Shown here: positions 23,688 to 36,327 of the stretch, piece by piece
Layout: every line of letters begins with the position of its first letter
Position numbering within the stretch: position 1 is the stretch's first letter
From: Labia minor
Taxonomy: Eukaryota > Arthropoda > Insecta > Dermaptera > Spongiphoridae
Reading direction: 5' to 3'
Length of the DNA stretch: 64,000 nt
Assembly: GCA_963082975.1 (NCBI GenBank)
Contig: OY720344.1
Coordinates: 64,818,546-64,882,545, forward strand
Translations under genes and position numbers: made by a program
Notes under the pieces: generated by a model
What the model was told of the DNA's origin: nothing
Databases searched by the model: none
The model's input: only the letters and a program-made list of their open reading frames with translations

Positions 23688-23759
23688 TTTAATCTTATTG
23701 TAAAATATTGTATATATACATAATTTATTTTATATTTAAATAAAGTAATAGGGGTTCTC

Positions 23760-25260
23760 AAATTCTTTCACTCTTTCTATATATATATATATGATTATTG
23801 AAATGATCTTATTTATATACATACGTCCTCAAAAAAAAATACCAGAATGAAAAACTTGAATTCAGTGCTAGAATGATATCATTATGAAATAGAGCATATT
23901 GAATGAAGGAAACGGAAATATGATGATCAATTTCTATAAGCCAAGTCCATCTCGATATTTTGTTGAAAATAATGGTTATCTTTTTTTTATTATTTTCTAT
24001 AATATGAACCGAAAAAGGGGTTTTAATATAATGTATATTTGCGAGTGCTTATACTCTTATTGAATACATTGGATTGGAGTAGGAAAAACTTTCTAAAGAT
24101 ATTAAATAAAGAAAAAAAACTTTTTTTGTATTTTACGATTTCTCTTTTTAACATTTTTCATATTCATAAAAATCTAATAGTTTTTGAATATCCTTAGTTC
24201 TTATATTATATAGAAATTATATTAAGAAACTCTCTGGGAAAATCTAAAAAAACTAAATATTAAAAAACATTTAATTGTCATGTTTAAAGTTAATATTTGA
24301 ACAAACATTAATATATTTATTTTCTTATAAAATTTAAGTAAAAAAATAATATGTGTATTATTTTCTTCTTGAGTCTTCCAATATATATATAATATATAAT
24401 TCCTTAACTTTATAAGATAAATTCCTTCATTTTATAAATCCTTGCTAAAGTAAAAGATTGGGCAAATATCCCACCGACCAACAAGAAATCACTGATCTGG
24501 AATTGTTGCTGAGGTAAGCATCGAATTCAAGATACGCCTCTTCCCTAGATATAAGGCGTACTTGAAAATTCTTTTCAGTTTCCTTTCATTTTTATTTTCT
24601 TTTCTCCTGGTACGAGTCAATCAGATTCTAATGAGATATAATAAATAAAAAAAAATAGTGTGAAATTTATGGAAAAATGAGCTTGTAATTAATATTAATT
24701 TTATTCTATTTAAAAATAAATAAAAAAATAATTACTAATGATATACGAATGTGAAAATAAAAATATACTTTACAATAAATAAATCAACTGTATTTTAATA
24801 AATGTATTTAAATGCTGAAAATAATTAAGAGTGGATTTCAGAGAGAATCCAACTAGATTGTTTTCCGAATGAACAAACTGACAGACAGACATTGCAAACT
24901 ATTTGTGTTGGGATTTATTTTTAATCAAACAGCTCGATCGCCGCCTTAGATGTTTGTTCTCAATTCCATTCCCAAAGTTTGTTGGTCTTATCGATACTTT
25001 GCTGTTGATAAACAATTCAGTCAGTTCGTCTGTGAATTCCTTAGGGATCCATGTGCGCTTTTGATCCGACTAAAAAAGGGTCATGTAAGGGGCTCTGAAA
25101 TGACTTCACGGCGCAAAGGTGTAATTTAGATAAAGTTGGTCTCCGGAGATATTGACAGACATTTTCGAAACTTTTTTAAAAAGACTTCGACCAATTATGT
25201 GAATGATAAACATAACTCTTGTACACAAATTTTATTAAAACAATCTTGTTTATAATTAGT
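23760..25260. other. AT-rich stretch with G+C-balanced patches, no gene seen
   Basis: Patches at about 24,450-24,610 and 24,840-25,190 are less AT-rich. No coding remnant or RNA gene was recognised. Confidence 0.4.
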
Positions 25261-25272
25261 AATATAATAACA

Positions 25273-25400
25273 AGTACCGACACCCCGAGCCTCGGCTCGG
25301 TAATTAAGTTAAAAAAAATGATTAATTATTATTGGGTTTGGCTGGTAATATTAATACATGGAACACCGAGCTTTCGCTCGACCCTTTAAAAATATTGATA
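25273..25400. repeat. CCGAG stem-loop repeat pair
   Basis: Two linked stem-loops: CCGAGCCTCGGCTCGG at about 25,286-25,301 and CCGAGCTTTCGCTCG at about 25,366-25,380, separated by GGGTTTGGCTGGTAATATTA. The same pair with the same spacing lies at 57,898-58,015, with single parts at 59,415 and 58,870. Family unknown. Confidence 0.6.
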
Positions 25401-25634
25401 TACAATTAATTATTTATTAATTATTATTTATTATTATTAATTATTTATTACAATTATTAAATGTTGCATTATTGCATCAATTTTATTAAAATGAACAAAA
25501 CGTGTTAGGTAATGATCCACTTCCAAATGAGCTACATTTCTCAAAAGTTGATAGAAAACAACAAATTTTGAATAATGGTGTGTACCAAATTTCATGATTG
25601 TAGCTCAAACCTTTTTTGAGTAATCTTGTCTACA

Positions 25635-25635
<1 letters not shown>

Positions 25636-25690
<55 letters not shown>
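25636..25690. repeat. (AC)n then (AG)n compound microsatellite
   Basis: About 20 AC units run into about 7 GA units. It follows ACCAAATTTCATGATTGTAG, a motif usual just before such tracts at the ends of non-autonomous repeats. Confidence 0.95.
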
Positions 25691-25919
25691 CAAACAGACA
25701 TTTTTCTCAACCTTAGTGAAAATGACTCAGGAACCTTCAAACGTATATAGACATCAAAATCTCGTCATCGAAAAACTCTGGCGAGATAGTAAAAATGAGG
25801 AGCGAGCATTACTCAACTTTCACTTATCAGTCTATTTTTAACTTTTTTCCTAAAATTAATCAATATCGTTTACAATTTACATTTATTTTTTTTTTTTACT
25901 AATGTTAACAATTTGAGAA

Positions 25920-26500
25920 CTTTAGATATAAAAAAAAATTAATGGCACCTTAGGATGAAGCCATTTTGGTTAGTCCTTTCACTGTACTTCAAAGGGAATA
26001 AATTTTTCTTAATATTAAAAGAGATTTTATCTAACATTGATTGATCTATAATCAAAATTGTTATGAGTATAAAAAATTATGTAAACTATTATTTGTAGTC
26101 TATGATTGAAATGAAAGAGTTACTATAACATTCCAGGCATATATTGGCTCTGCCCACACACCTTTCAAATTTTACCTCGATATTAAATTAGACAATTTTA
26201 TACTTTTTGCCAAAAATTATAAGACCCAGATTGATTTTTCTCCTTTTGCTAACCAGGAGTTCGAAAGTAAGGGAGCAAAAAAAGTCTTATTTTCAGAAAA
26301 CTATTTTTTTCCATATAAGTTTTTATTTTTTCTTATTCCTACTATACAAAATATTAACGAACACAAAAAAAGAAATTATAACAGAAGATTTAGGTGGGAG
26401 TTGTCGGGACATGAAAAAGTACTGGAACGCGTTCAGGTTCTAAAAAAAGGTAAGGGAACGTCGTTCCCCCGCATTCCCCTCCCAATACATCACTGACATG
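25920..26500. other. Repeat-derived stretch, no gene
   Basis: The ATTAATGGCACCTTAGGATG segment (about 25,940) recurs as ATTAATGGTACTTTAGAGG near 46,025. At 26,400-26,500, read on the minus strand, CAGTGATGTATTGGGAGGGG starts a G-rich stretch that looks like a DNA-transposon end, but no partner end was found. Confidence 0.35.
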
Positions 26501-26940
26501 TACATAATTTTTATAAAGGTATATATATATATATATATAAGTTTAACTCTTCTCATAAATATCATAATTATAATAAAAGAATTTAATATAAATTAACTTC
26601 TTTCTTTAGATTTTTTTCTTTATTTCGATATATATATATCGAAATAAAAAGGAAAAACATATATTTTTTTATATTTTTAGACAGAAAACATGATGAATAA
26701 TTAAATATAAATCATGTTTTGAAGGATTTGAATAAAATACTCAAAAATATATTTTTATATAGAGAAAAAAGAAATAAAAAGTATATATATATATAGAAAA
26801 TTCACTCAAGTGAAATTTAGAAGTACACTTCAAATATACCTACTTCCGAAAATTGAGAATAAATTTTAGATGTATTCCATATGAGTCTCACAATGCTTTA
26901 AATGAATAAATAAATAAATTATCTACTTTAATAATTAATA

Positions 26941-27765
26941 CTAGCTGCTCCGAGCGCCTTCGGCGCTCTTCACACCTAGACGGCGGCTCCGCCCCCTCTA
27001 CCCCCGAGTGATACATAGTATTTGGTTGAAAGTCTGTATGTAAAAGGTTTTCATCCATTTTGTTTCAATCAGTATAAGTAGATAAGACATGTATTTGTTT
27101 TTTCTTGTAAAATATATTTTAATTTAATCAGTAAATTAATTATATATTATTATTGTATATGTTATATTTATCTAACTCTGTGTCTCTACAGTTTTCGAAA
27201 GTTCTTAGCCGCAGCATCCACATTTCTCTAAGCGTCCCTATCCTGAGCTACAACCAAATCCTACCCTGTCCCATCTCTCCCATGTCCACCCACCTTGGTC
27301 CTTGGTCTTCCACCGGATGTTTCCCAATCGGTTTCTCCCATTCCAGCCACGTCCCCTTCCCATCCCAGCCTTCTCGATTTTACAACCTTAACTATATCTG
27401 GACATTATTTCTCGTTATGCCATCTCCGTCATCCCCCTGTGACCTCATCTTTTGGCATATAAATTCGATAGGATGACCAAACGTCCCGTCTTTAGGTGCT
27501 CTGTCCCAAAAATGTCTTCGGGACACCCTATTGTCCCGTTTTTTCAATATTTAGGACATTTCGTAATTTTTTTTTCAAAATTTTTTCAATTTAGTTCTAA
27601 AAAAAAGGTATACCGTTTGCCCCGGTTTGGTGTTTTCGAAATATGGTCACCCTAGTCATCGATCAACATGAAAAATAATTGTTTTATATATATTTTAATT
27701 TTGATCCTCTTTGATGAGATAAGCCCCTTTACTGCATAATAACAGGCGTTATTCAATTCCTTTAA
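26941..27765 (-). mobile_element. Helitron/LINE chimera carrying the shared hAT MITE
   Basis: On the minus strand it ends with both hairpins and CTAG (26,941-26,944), before T. Upstream lie LINE C-terminal sequence (27,165-27,465), then the hAT MITE (27,469-27,654), then GTCATCGATCAACATG and the LINE YYAVK region. Sequence and order match 14,790-15,683. Homology stops at about 27,765, where the element is truncated or rearranged. Confidence 0.75.
27469..27654. mobile_element. hAT-type MITE, second copy at the same site
   Basis: The ends are TAGGATGACCA and TGGTCACCCTA. One intact target copy GTCATCGA follows at 27,655-27,662; the other side keeps only ATTCGA because about 60 bp of LINE next to it is deleted relative to the copy at 15,075. 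Confidence 0.75.
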
Positions 27766-28600
27766 TTGAAAAAAATAAAATTATTTTTCTAAAAATGAGA
27801 TCCCAACCATTTCCCCTAAAACTAAGAGAATTTTAAATAAAAAAAAATTACTGCTCTTTTCTAGATCATATTTAAAGACGCCACGCAGTCTTGGGTCAAC
27901 GACGGTGAGCCACATCCTCGTAAAAGGTTAAAGTTTCGGGACCGATAAGGAATTTTCTCTAGCTGTTGATTATGGGACGGAGTCCACCCAGCCTCCGGGA
28001 CCAAAATTGGAAATCTACTTGATAAAAAGTAGTACCTTCGATCAAGAAAATCAAGATAATGAGAACCGGTTCTTCTGATCATAGTAAGCACTATGAGCTT
28101 ATTAGAGATTGTCTTTTCGTAGGATGTACAAGTCAAATATGATAATTGCTCATACAAAGAGATCAGTTAATGAATTATGTAAATAAATGAAAACTTAATT
28201 TATTATGACAAAAAATCTTGTTTGAGATTTCTGGCAATTCTCGGAGCTACCCATCATTTTTCTTCAAACCTGAACATTCCATTTTTCTTTTCTCTGTGCG
28301 TGACTTCTTTCTTCTGTTAAATGATAGATAAATTAGAGTTACTCACTATTCTTTTACAACTTAAAAGGTTATCTGACAAGATTTATTAATGTCTTACAAT
28401 ATTTCTATGAATTTTTTTTCTTTTTTTGATTGTTTGTTATTCGTTTAAGAGATTAATATATTTATAAATACATAAAACAATTTTAAAGAAAATCCTAGCT
28501 AAATTTTATAAGTTAAAACCAAGACATTCGAAATTAGAAAATTAAAGACAATAGTTCGTTCTTAAATATTTAATCACTGGTTAAAATTAAAGGTTTAGGG
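27766..28600. other. Stretch without a supported gene
   Basis: A 98-codon open frame on the minus strand (27,861-28,157) lies in G+C-balanced sequence and has an ATG. Its peptide (for example VPEAGWTPSHNQQLEK) is not recognised, and no splice sites or homologous neighbour support it. The rest is AT-rich. Confidence 0.35.
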
Positions 28601-28602
28601 CA

Positions 28603-28825
28603 ACGTTTCTCATCCTTTCAGTATTCGATGCTCAGTTTTCAATCATAATTTTCATCGCGCCTCTCGCTTTTAATAAAATGTATACAACAATAATGTATAT
28701 TGAGTTTATCGGATTCTGTTTTTAAATTATTTTTAAACAACTTTCAAAACAAGAATGTGTATGTGTGCTTTCCTTTCTGTCAGTTAATGAATTTTCTTGT
28801 CCCCCACAGGTTGAATATCAGGCCT
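28603..28825. mobile_element. Possible hAT-type MITE
   Basis: CAACGTTTCTCATCCTTTCAG at the left and CCCCCACAGGTTGAATATCAG at the right resemble the CAGTGTTTCTCAACC ends of many hAT elements, in inverted arrangement. No clear 8-bp duplication was found, so the call is tentative. Confidence 0.3.
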
Positions 28826-28894
28826 TATAACTGTAATTTAACCCCATCATACTCTGAAACAAAAATTTCAAATTTATGAAAAGAAATGGCAAAT

Positions 28895-28985
28895 AATATA
28901 ATAATAGGACATAAGGGCATTGACGGAAATGAGGCATCAGATAGATTAGCTAAATTAAGGATTAAGTCACAAATTGACTTTAGTT
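28895..28985 (+). pseudogene. LINE RNase H domain fragment
   Basis: Encodes IGHKGIDGNEASDRLAKL, matching the conserved (G)H.GI.GNE.AD.LAK segment of the RNase H domain of R1/jockey/I-type LINEs. This domain removes RNA from the RNA-DNA hybrid. About 30 codons remain before stops, with no RT sequence adjacent, so it is an old fragment. Confidence 0.6.
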
Positions 28986-29479
28986 AAATTTGGTTGAAAT
29001 ATGTAGAATCTTAAGCAAATTATTAATTTGAAATTTGAGATTTTCGAGTCACATTGCATCATGATCTTGTCAAATGTCTTTGGTATCATAAATTAGATTC
29101 AAACGATAAGATAGATATGTTTAATTTTATTAGTACTTCTTTAGGATTCGTCAATAATAATAGGTTTTAGTTAGTATACTTAGTATTTTTTCTTTGTCAA
29201 TGTCACAAGTGTCTTTTGAACTTGAAAAAAATATTTTAAAAATTTAGATTTTTTATTATAATTTTTTTTTTATAAATAACAACATTCATTTCGAAGTAAT
29301 ATAATAATTATTAGGTATTTTATTTATATAATTCAAAATGGAAAAAAATAACAAAGATATTTATATTATTTTTTTGGATGAATTTATTAGTTATGAGGCA
29401 TTGACTATCACTTAACAGTTGAGAGTTGAGTAAGTGTTTAATAACAAATGTTGAGCATATTGATGATATTATTGAAGAA

Positions 29480-29735
29480 GGACAGAGATAACTTAATTAC
29501 AAAGTTCAAGAGCTCTATCTATCTCGAAGATGGAATTATTGATTTGTGGAGATTATGGTGAGCTGGAAGATATTAGAAGACATTGATAAAAATGCTTCAA
29601 GGCAAATAATCGATAAGACCAGAGGGAATAAAAATAGATATGAAAGAATTAGGAGAGATTAGGAATTGGATGGAGATAGCAGGAGATTAAAAGATGTGGC
29701 CAAAAGATTTCGTGTTCACTATTTAAAGTTAGATA
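29480..29735 (+). pseudogene. Strongly decayed LINE C-terminal tail
   Basis: An IDLWRLWWAGRY-like segment (compare the family's LRW.GHV) is followed by a GRP/KTRW-like region, then RRLKDVAKRFRVHYLKLDR, similar in layout to the tails at 15,400 and 36,200. Frames are broken. Confidence 0.35.
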
Positions 29736-29739
29736 GATA

Positions 29740-30928
29740 ACCACCACTCACTTTAAAACATGTTAATATCTTTGATAACAAATATAATCTATATCTATAA
29801 AATAAGCAAATTTTGTTGTATAAAAATTTATTTAATATTTAAATTTTCTTTTGAGAGTTGTTAAATGAAATTAAATAAAATAAATTTAAACGAAATGCAT
29901 TAATAAAAAGAAAATAAAAAGTTAACAATAACTAACCATTTAAATGATTTTTTGACACTTAAAAAGATAAAAACAGTGGAGGGTGAGTTGGATTGTAATT
30001 AGCCAGAATGATAATTTGTCACGCACGTTTTTAACTTCTTCATGGTTCAATTTTTAAGGGAAAATTATACATCTTTTTAGAAATTAACATTAAGTGTAAA
30101 TAAAAATTATTTTATTATTTTTTTTTTGTTTTTATGAAATATTATATTAGATTTGCATCCAAAACTCATATTTCTTTTAATATTTTATTTATTAAGCTAA
30201 TATATAAGTATTTTATTAATTTAATTTATAAATTTTATATTTCAAAAATAAAAGCACATGATCTGGTAATTAATTAAAAAGCTTAAATATTAGTGAATAT
30301 TGTTTGTTATTTAAAAAATATGGTTCTTTTTATTGAATTATCTCTCTCTCTCCTTCTCATTCATTACATATAGGAATGATACAATCATAAACAGTTGTGT
30401 GAATGCTATTATATATATAAAATTCATTTAAAATTCACCAGTAATTTATCGATATACATTTTGGAAAATGAAAATATAAGAACAATATATTATATAATTT
30501 GCATTTAAAGGGATTAGGTTCTAATTTATGTAAATTATTCATAATTACAAAAAACTAAAAAAAGAAAGATTTTATCAGAATAAAATTAGTATAGTTTTCC
30601 TTCAGTATTTCACCTCATTTTCCTTATTCCGTTTTCCTTTTGCAGGAATGAATTATCATAAACGGCCCAATTTGAAATTTGATTTGTTTTTCTTTCTTTC
30701 AATATATATATATATATATAAGTTGTTCGATATATTTTGTATTCAAACCTGTTTAGAAAACATCGTCTACGTTTATGGAATCTGAAATAAAAAAAATAGG
30801 AAGAGACTAACAGAAGAAGCCTAAAAAGAATAAATCCCAACAGAGATCCTTTGAGATATCCTATTTTAAATTTAGATTAAACTTAAAATATTTGAGACGC
30901 CTTGACGAAATATTTCCGTGAATATTTA

Positions 30929-30966
<38 letters not shown>

Positions 30967-32284
30967 TGAGATACATATTCTATTATATACAGAATCATTA
31001 GATTTTGAATAGTGGAAGTTAATATTTACAAGAATAGAAATTCGTTTCTAAGAAATTGAATAAATTAAATTAAAGTATAGAGGTGAAGTGGAGAAAGAGT
31101 AAGACTTTAAATTTAAATTAAGTTTACATTGTTGTCTATTATTACAATCTATATTACCTACCAATACAGAAATCTAATGATGTTTACCTGAACTCATAAA
31201 TGATTCATTGTGTTAAAACTAAGATGATAACATGTCTTTCTATTTAAGGGAAAATCTTTTGCACGTAGATAAATATTATAATTAAGTATGGGGCCTTTGT
31301 TATTTCTATTAATAAAATAAGAATAGAAAAAACTTAATATATAGATTCATAATAAAAAAAAAGAGGTTAAATATATTATCTTAAAACTTTCAATCTCTCT
31401 TTAAAAATAGCAAATTTGATATTAATTTATAAGTTACAATCGATTTAGACTGTCTTTTTCATCTAACAAATATCTGAGACCATGTCTCATAGGAAAGAAA
31501 ATAAATAGTAATAAAGTGCTGAGACATTTTGCCACATTTGAAATATAATGTGCACTTACTATTTTATTCCATGTAGAAAGTTTTGAATTTATCTGAAACA
31601 TAAAAGAAAGAACATATTGTAATATTTTAAAATTATTTTCTAAATATTTTTATTAAATTTCTCAATAAAAATAATTAGATATATTTGTATCATAATATAA
31701 ATATACTATATTTTTTGTTAATAGATAAATATATTAATAAATTGATTATGATTATTAATAAAATAACACACATTGTAAATTCGAACTTTTATTAAGAAAA
31801 TGAGAATGTGAATCCACTCTAAATAAATTATAACTATATATAACAATAGCTTGATATAAATATGTATCAAATTATAGTAAAATAATTGATTATAGACTTA
31901 TATTCTTAAGAAAGTTCTATATACTTACATTTATATTTCCTGGAGAAAGTATTTTTAGTTTCAACTTACCTGAAACAAAAAAGAAAAAGAATATATATTT
32001 TCTTAGATATTTAGTTGATTTTAATTGAATCAAAATTTTATTTTATTAAATTTATCCATGTATATATTTAAAGAAAAGAATTGAGATCTTCGATAAAAAT
32101 ATATTACATCAGAAGGGTTAGTTAATCATAATTTATTTATTAACAAGAAAACAAACAAATTAATTAATTAATTTCCACGGCGATTCTGATACTAATTACC
32201 GCCACAGATATACAATATATTAATTATATTACATTTTTATTACAAGTAAAAAATTTTATTTTAATATTCATAGAACTTAACTTA
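29740..32284. other. AT-rich stretch with no recognisable gene
   Basis: It holds microsatellites at about 30,703-30,721 (TA)n and about 30,930-30,966 (TA)n then (GA)n. No motif or transposon end was recognised. Confidence 0.5.
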
Positions 32285-32909
32285 ATAAGTTGACCTGTGG
32301 CCAGGTCCGAACCGACCGACGGTTTGAAGTAAATTAATTAGCAGCTACAGAAACAATTTCAAATAATTTTAATATATCTATTAATGTAATAAAAAACATA
32401 TAGGCATATAACATAAATATTTTTAATTTTATTTTATTTATAATATATATATGTAAGACCAGGCTGTGACATCATGAATGGCTGGATGACGTCATATAAT
32501 TTTAAATCAAGAAAAAACTAATAAATATGATTTTCCCGAGGATAAAACCAATACAAAGTGCATGATTCGTGGTGATATATAAAAAAATCTCCTCATGTGA
32601 AATTTGGTGTGAAAATAACCCTTCCCTTCCTATCGTCGATCGCTAATACTACCACTTCCGGTTCACGGATTTCCACCAAAAGTTGATCAATTCATCCCAC
32701 TGATGCATTAAGTAAATATACCAAATTTCATCAAAATCGGTTGAGCCGTTCAGGCTGTACACATCTATACGGACGGACAGACGGACAGACATCATGCTAA
32801 AAATACTTTTTTCTGTTTAGAAAATGCATGATTCGTGGAGATATGTAAAAATCTCCGCATGTGAAATTTGGTGTGAAAACAATACCTCCCTTACTATCGT
32901 CGGTCGGTA
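32285..32909 (+). mobile_element. GTTGACC-family short repeat, full-length
   Basis: From AATAAGTTGACCTGTGG to CGTCGGTCGGTAAAAA, about 625 bp. Nearly identical in layout to 44,403-45,036, which suggests recent spread. The two ends share only ACCGACCGACG as an inverted element, and no target duplication is evident, so the class is unresolved. No coding potential. Confidence 0.75.
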
Positions 32910-33291
32910 AAAATGATTTGTCATTCAATGTGAGTCTATATGTTACTTTTAAGAATTGAAATAAAAAATATTTTCTGTCTATCATAGTTTTAGTAATATT
33001 TCTTATTTTAAATAAAAGAGAAAAGTTGTGATTTTTCATCTTTTCTAAAAAAGCTATTTTTTTTTTTTTTTTGTGAAAATACAATTTATATAATACTTAC
33101 AATGATGAACAATTTCAGATCAATCAAAAATAGCATAAAATTTTTTTACAGGTAAATAATACTCAATCTATTAATAAATGTTTTATAATCGTTAAGATTT
33201 AATTTGCATAAAAATACCTCATATATTCTAAAAAAATAATTTTATAAGTGGAAAATAAATAAGATAAATTTACATATTGATAAAATTAATA
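32910..33291. other. AT-rich stretch, no gene
   Basis: A 95-codon minus frame ending at 32,797 runs from here into the short repeat. It is low-complexity and not supported as a gene. Confidence 0.5.
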
Positions 33292-33299
33292 AATATACC

Positions 33300-34070
33300 C
33301 AGGGACGTGCCTGGATATATGGCCGCACTTCAAGATAACATCAAAGAAAAAAATTAAAATTTAACTTTTAATATTTGTTTTATTATTTATTATTACACTT
33401 ATATATGTACAGTTCTAAGAATGAGATATTACTATCAAAAATTAACTCTACGCGATTTTTTGGGAGCAAAGTCTTCAATTGCTTCTTGAATACTCAAATT
33501 ATCAGCAATTTCATTTTCAATCGCAATAATTGATAAATTACTGAGACGTTATTGAGCCATTGAAGTTCTCAAGTAATTTTTAATTATTTTTAATTTTGAA
33601 AAACTAATGAAAACCGAAAACTAATGTTATATTGTGCAATGATACACGAGTATTGTTTAAATTGGACTGAAAATGTTTTCAAAATTAACGTAGATTTTTT
33701 CAATTTTCAATAAAAGAGAATTTATGTTTTATAACACCATACTTACTTTGCTTTGCTTTTTCCTCTTCGTTTGTTAATTAATAATTTATTGTTAATGATC
33801 ATTAATCTCCAACGTTTTTATATGAGTTGTAGATATTATTCTCATAGTATCTATATACGAGTACGTATAACATTGTAGTCATATTATATGTATATATAAA
33901 ATATATTTCATCGAATACATTTTCAGCAAGTTCGTAATATAAAATAAATAGATAATACAAAAATAAAACCAAAGTGACTGGGATGAAAAAAAAATTGGCG
34001 TCTCTAAATAAGTGACGTTCGGCCGCCTGCGTGCGGTGCAAGCAATGAAAGCTGGTCAGGCACGGCCCTG
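33300..34070 (-). mobile_element. hAT transposon, 771 bp, with perfect 8-bp target duplication
   Basis: Ends CAGGGACGTGCCTGG and CAGGCACGGCCCTG are inverted repeats, flanked by AATATACC at 33,292-33,299 and 34,071-34,078. CAGGG-type ends and 8-bp duplications are diagnostic of hAT. It contains the C-terminal end of a hAT transposase on the minus strand and has lost most of the coding region. Confidence 0.9.
33443..33580 (-). pseudogene. hAT transposase C-terminal fragment
   Basis: The minus strand reads RLSNLSIIAIENEIADNLSI, then QEAIEDFAPKKSRRVNF and a stop. This is the extreme C-terminal, dimerisation-proximal segment of hAT transposases of the zinc-finger MYM/TTF-type group (family form RLSNLAILSIENE). 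An in-frame stop directly before RLSN shows decay. It is bounded by the hAT ends at 33,300 and 34,070. Confidence 0.7.
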
Positions 34071-34078
34071 AATATACC

Positions 34079-36170
34079 CTATACTCAATAAAAAATAAAT
34101 AAATTGTGAAAGTTGTGATTATGAAAAAATAATTCCTGGTTATTTTGTTATTATTATATTATTTTTGTATTTTTTTGAAAAAAATTATGATAATAGAAAG
34201 GTAAGTATAAATCATAAATATCTGTGTATATAACTTTTAAAAATTACCAAATAAATGCATTGTTTTCAGAAATTTCAATTTTCAATTTTTTTAAATTCCA
34301 CTTTTTATGGATTTTTATATATAAAAAATATATTTGCTACTCTATATTTATTAATATAATTTTAGATGAACTAAAAAAAGAAAAAAGAAGTCAATTAACA
34401 GGAAACTTAGAAATTAGAAATGTAAATTAGATAAAATAAAAAGAGATGTATTTTCAATTGACACCCACCTTGGTATTTTCTCGTTTTCCATTTCTATAAA
34501 TACAAAACGGATTGCCTTATCTGTTCATTAAATGGACCCTGAGGCTGGAACGTTTCAGATGTAAGCTAATCATTTCTTTTTTACCTCTTTCACTCTCTTA
34601 ACCGATGAGTCGTTTCTTTTGTTCTTTCAAGGGGTCTGCGTCATTTGAGTCATTAGCAAATATAGACCTGCTATTTAAGGGGTTATTTAAGACTTAGCAG
34701 TCCAAAGGGGAAATCAAGTGGTTATAGAATAGCATCCGAAAGGATTTTAATTATTAATTCAACAGAAAGAGACCTCCTAATTGATAATCACATTGAAAAA
34801 TGATTACAAGAAATAACATTTCAATATGAATCAAGTTTTTTATATAAAAATAAAACAAAAAAAAAATAAATTGTTAAAATTAAAATAATAGAATAAAAAT
34901 TATGAAGTTATTTATAGAATTGATAAAATTAAAATATATTTTTATATTACGTATTTTAAATAAAATATAAAAAGCGAGTTCTTTTTGTTCCTCTATATAA
35001 TTTGTTTTTCAAAGATATAATTATCATAATATTTATTTGATTTAGTGTATCATAATAGATTACAATCTCTACTTTTTAAAGTCAGTAGTTTTAAAATAAA
35101 AGGAATAGTGCAAGTCCTTAGACGAGATGAATGAGGTAGGTTGGTTGATTTAATTTTGCAAAATTGAAAAGTAAAAAAAATAAATTAATATTAAAAAAAA
35201 GTAATTTTAATATAAAAAATAAAAAATGTAATCAATTAAAAATATATTTATACAAAAATTGAATATTTAATTAACTTTATCATATTTTAACAATTAAATT
35301 TTTTAACAGCTCGACCTTGAAAATCAGCTGATAATATAAGTGTATATGGATAGAATAGGGATGGATATTTCCAATTTTTTATACTTTTTCGATTATTTCT
35401 CTCAGTCGATTTTTTAGAACTTTAAAAAAATTCTTTGAAAAACAACAGAATACTTACCAAAATTAAATATAAGTTTTTATTAGTTGAACTCGAATATAAA
35501 AAATATTGATTCAAATTAAATTAATATACGAATCTACTCTCAAAATTTTATTTAAAATATCAATCTTATTCAGGATGCCCATTTGGAATCAATAATTACT
35601 CGACACCCTTATTCAAAGGTTGATTTCTATTTTATAGAAACGTAAGAAAAACGAAACTATAGATATTTGTTATTAATTTCTCAAATTCAACAAATCGAAT
35701 AATTCGAAACAGAGATAGAATTTATTGGATAAGCCAATTTATAAAAATCACTTCGAACAAAATACAAAAAAAAATATTACATCATTTAAGAAAAGTTCGT
35801 GATTATTCAATAGATAGAATTCTGTTTCATATCAGAGCATGTTGGCTGGTGGGAAACAGTCGTTGCGTCATCACTACATAAGTCAAATCATACTTACTGA
35901 CTTGCAATTTAAATGAATGATAATCTCCAATAGAGTGGAAATCCTTATTGAAAACAATTGCAAGAAACAAAAATAAAAATATTTTAAAAAACAACTTTCT
36001 ACATATTTTACTGAAATTTAAAAAATTGATAAAATTCCAATTTTATATAATTTGATATAACATATAATTCATTTAAGGCTTATAACAAAATATGAATAAC
36101 AATTATTACAATAAAAAGTTTTATTTATTTTATTATATATATATAATATATTATTGTAATATAATATTGG
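34079..36170. other. AT-rich stretch; G+C-balanced block at 34,440-34,740
   Basis: The block has no coding motif but is clearly less AT-rich than its flanks. Elsewhere only A/T-rich sequence is seen. Confidence 0.45.
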
Positions 36171-36174
36171 AAGG

Positions 36175-36327
36175 GACGTGAGAGAGATGGGAGAGGGTAG
36201 GGACTGGAGGGTTGTGGCTCAGAATAGGAATACTTGGAGAGGTGTGGTTGCTGGGCCAAGAACTTTCGAGTTCCGAGGAGCCACAGAGATAGATAAATAT
36301 ATTATTATTATTATTATTATTATTATC
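36175..36327 (+). pseudogene. LINE C-terminal tail with natural (ATT)n end
   Basis: Encodes MREMGEGRDWRVVAQNRNTW, then RGVVAGPRTFEFRGATEID, the best preserved version of the LINE tail. It runs directly into (ATT)n at about 36,300-36,326, which is the true LINE 3' end. Unlike the other copies it is not followed by the Helitron hairpin module. It is 5' truncated, as usual for LINEs. Confidence 0.7.

Noticed and set aside
26400..26500. G-rich end with CAGTGATGT as a DNA-transposon terminus
   Set aside because: No matching inverted end or target duplication could be found.
27861..28157. 98-codon open frame on the minus strand
   Set aside because: Reasonable composition but no recognised motif or neighbouring exon; noted only as a possibility.
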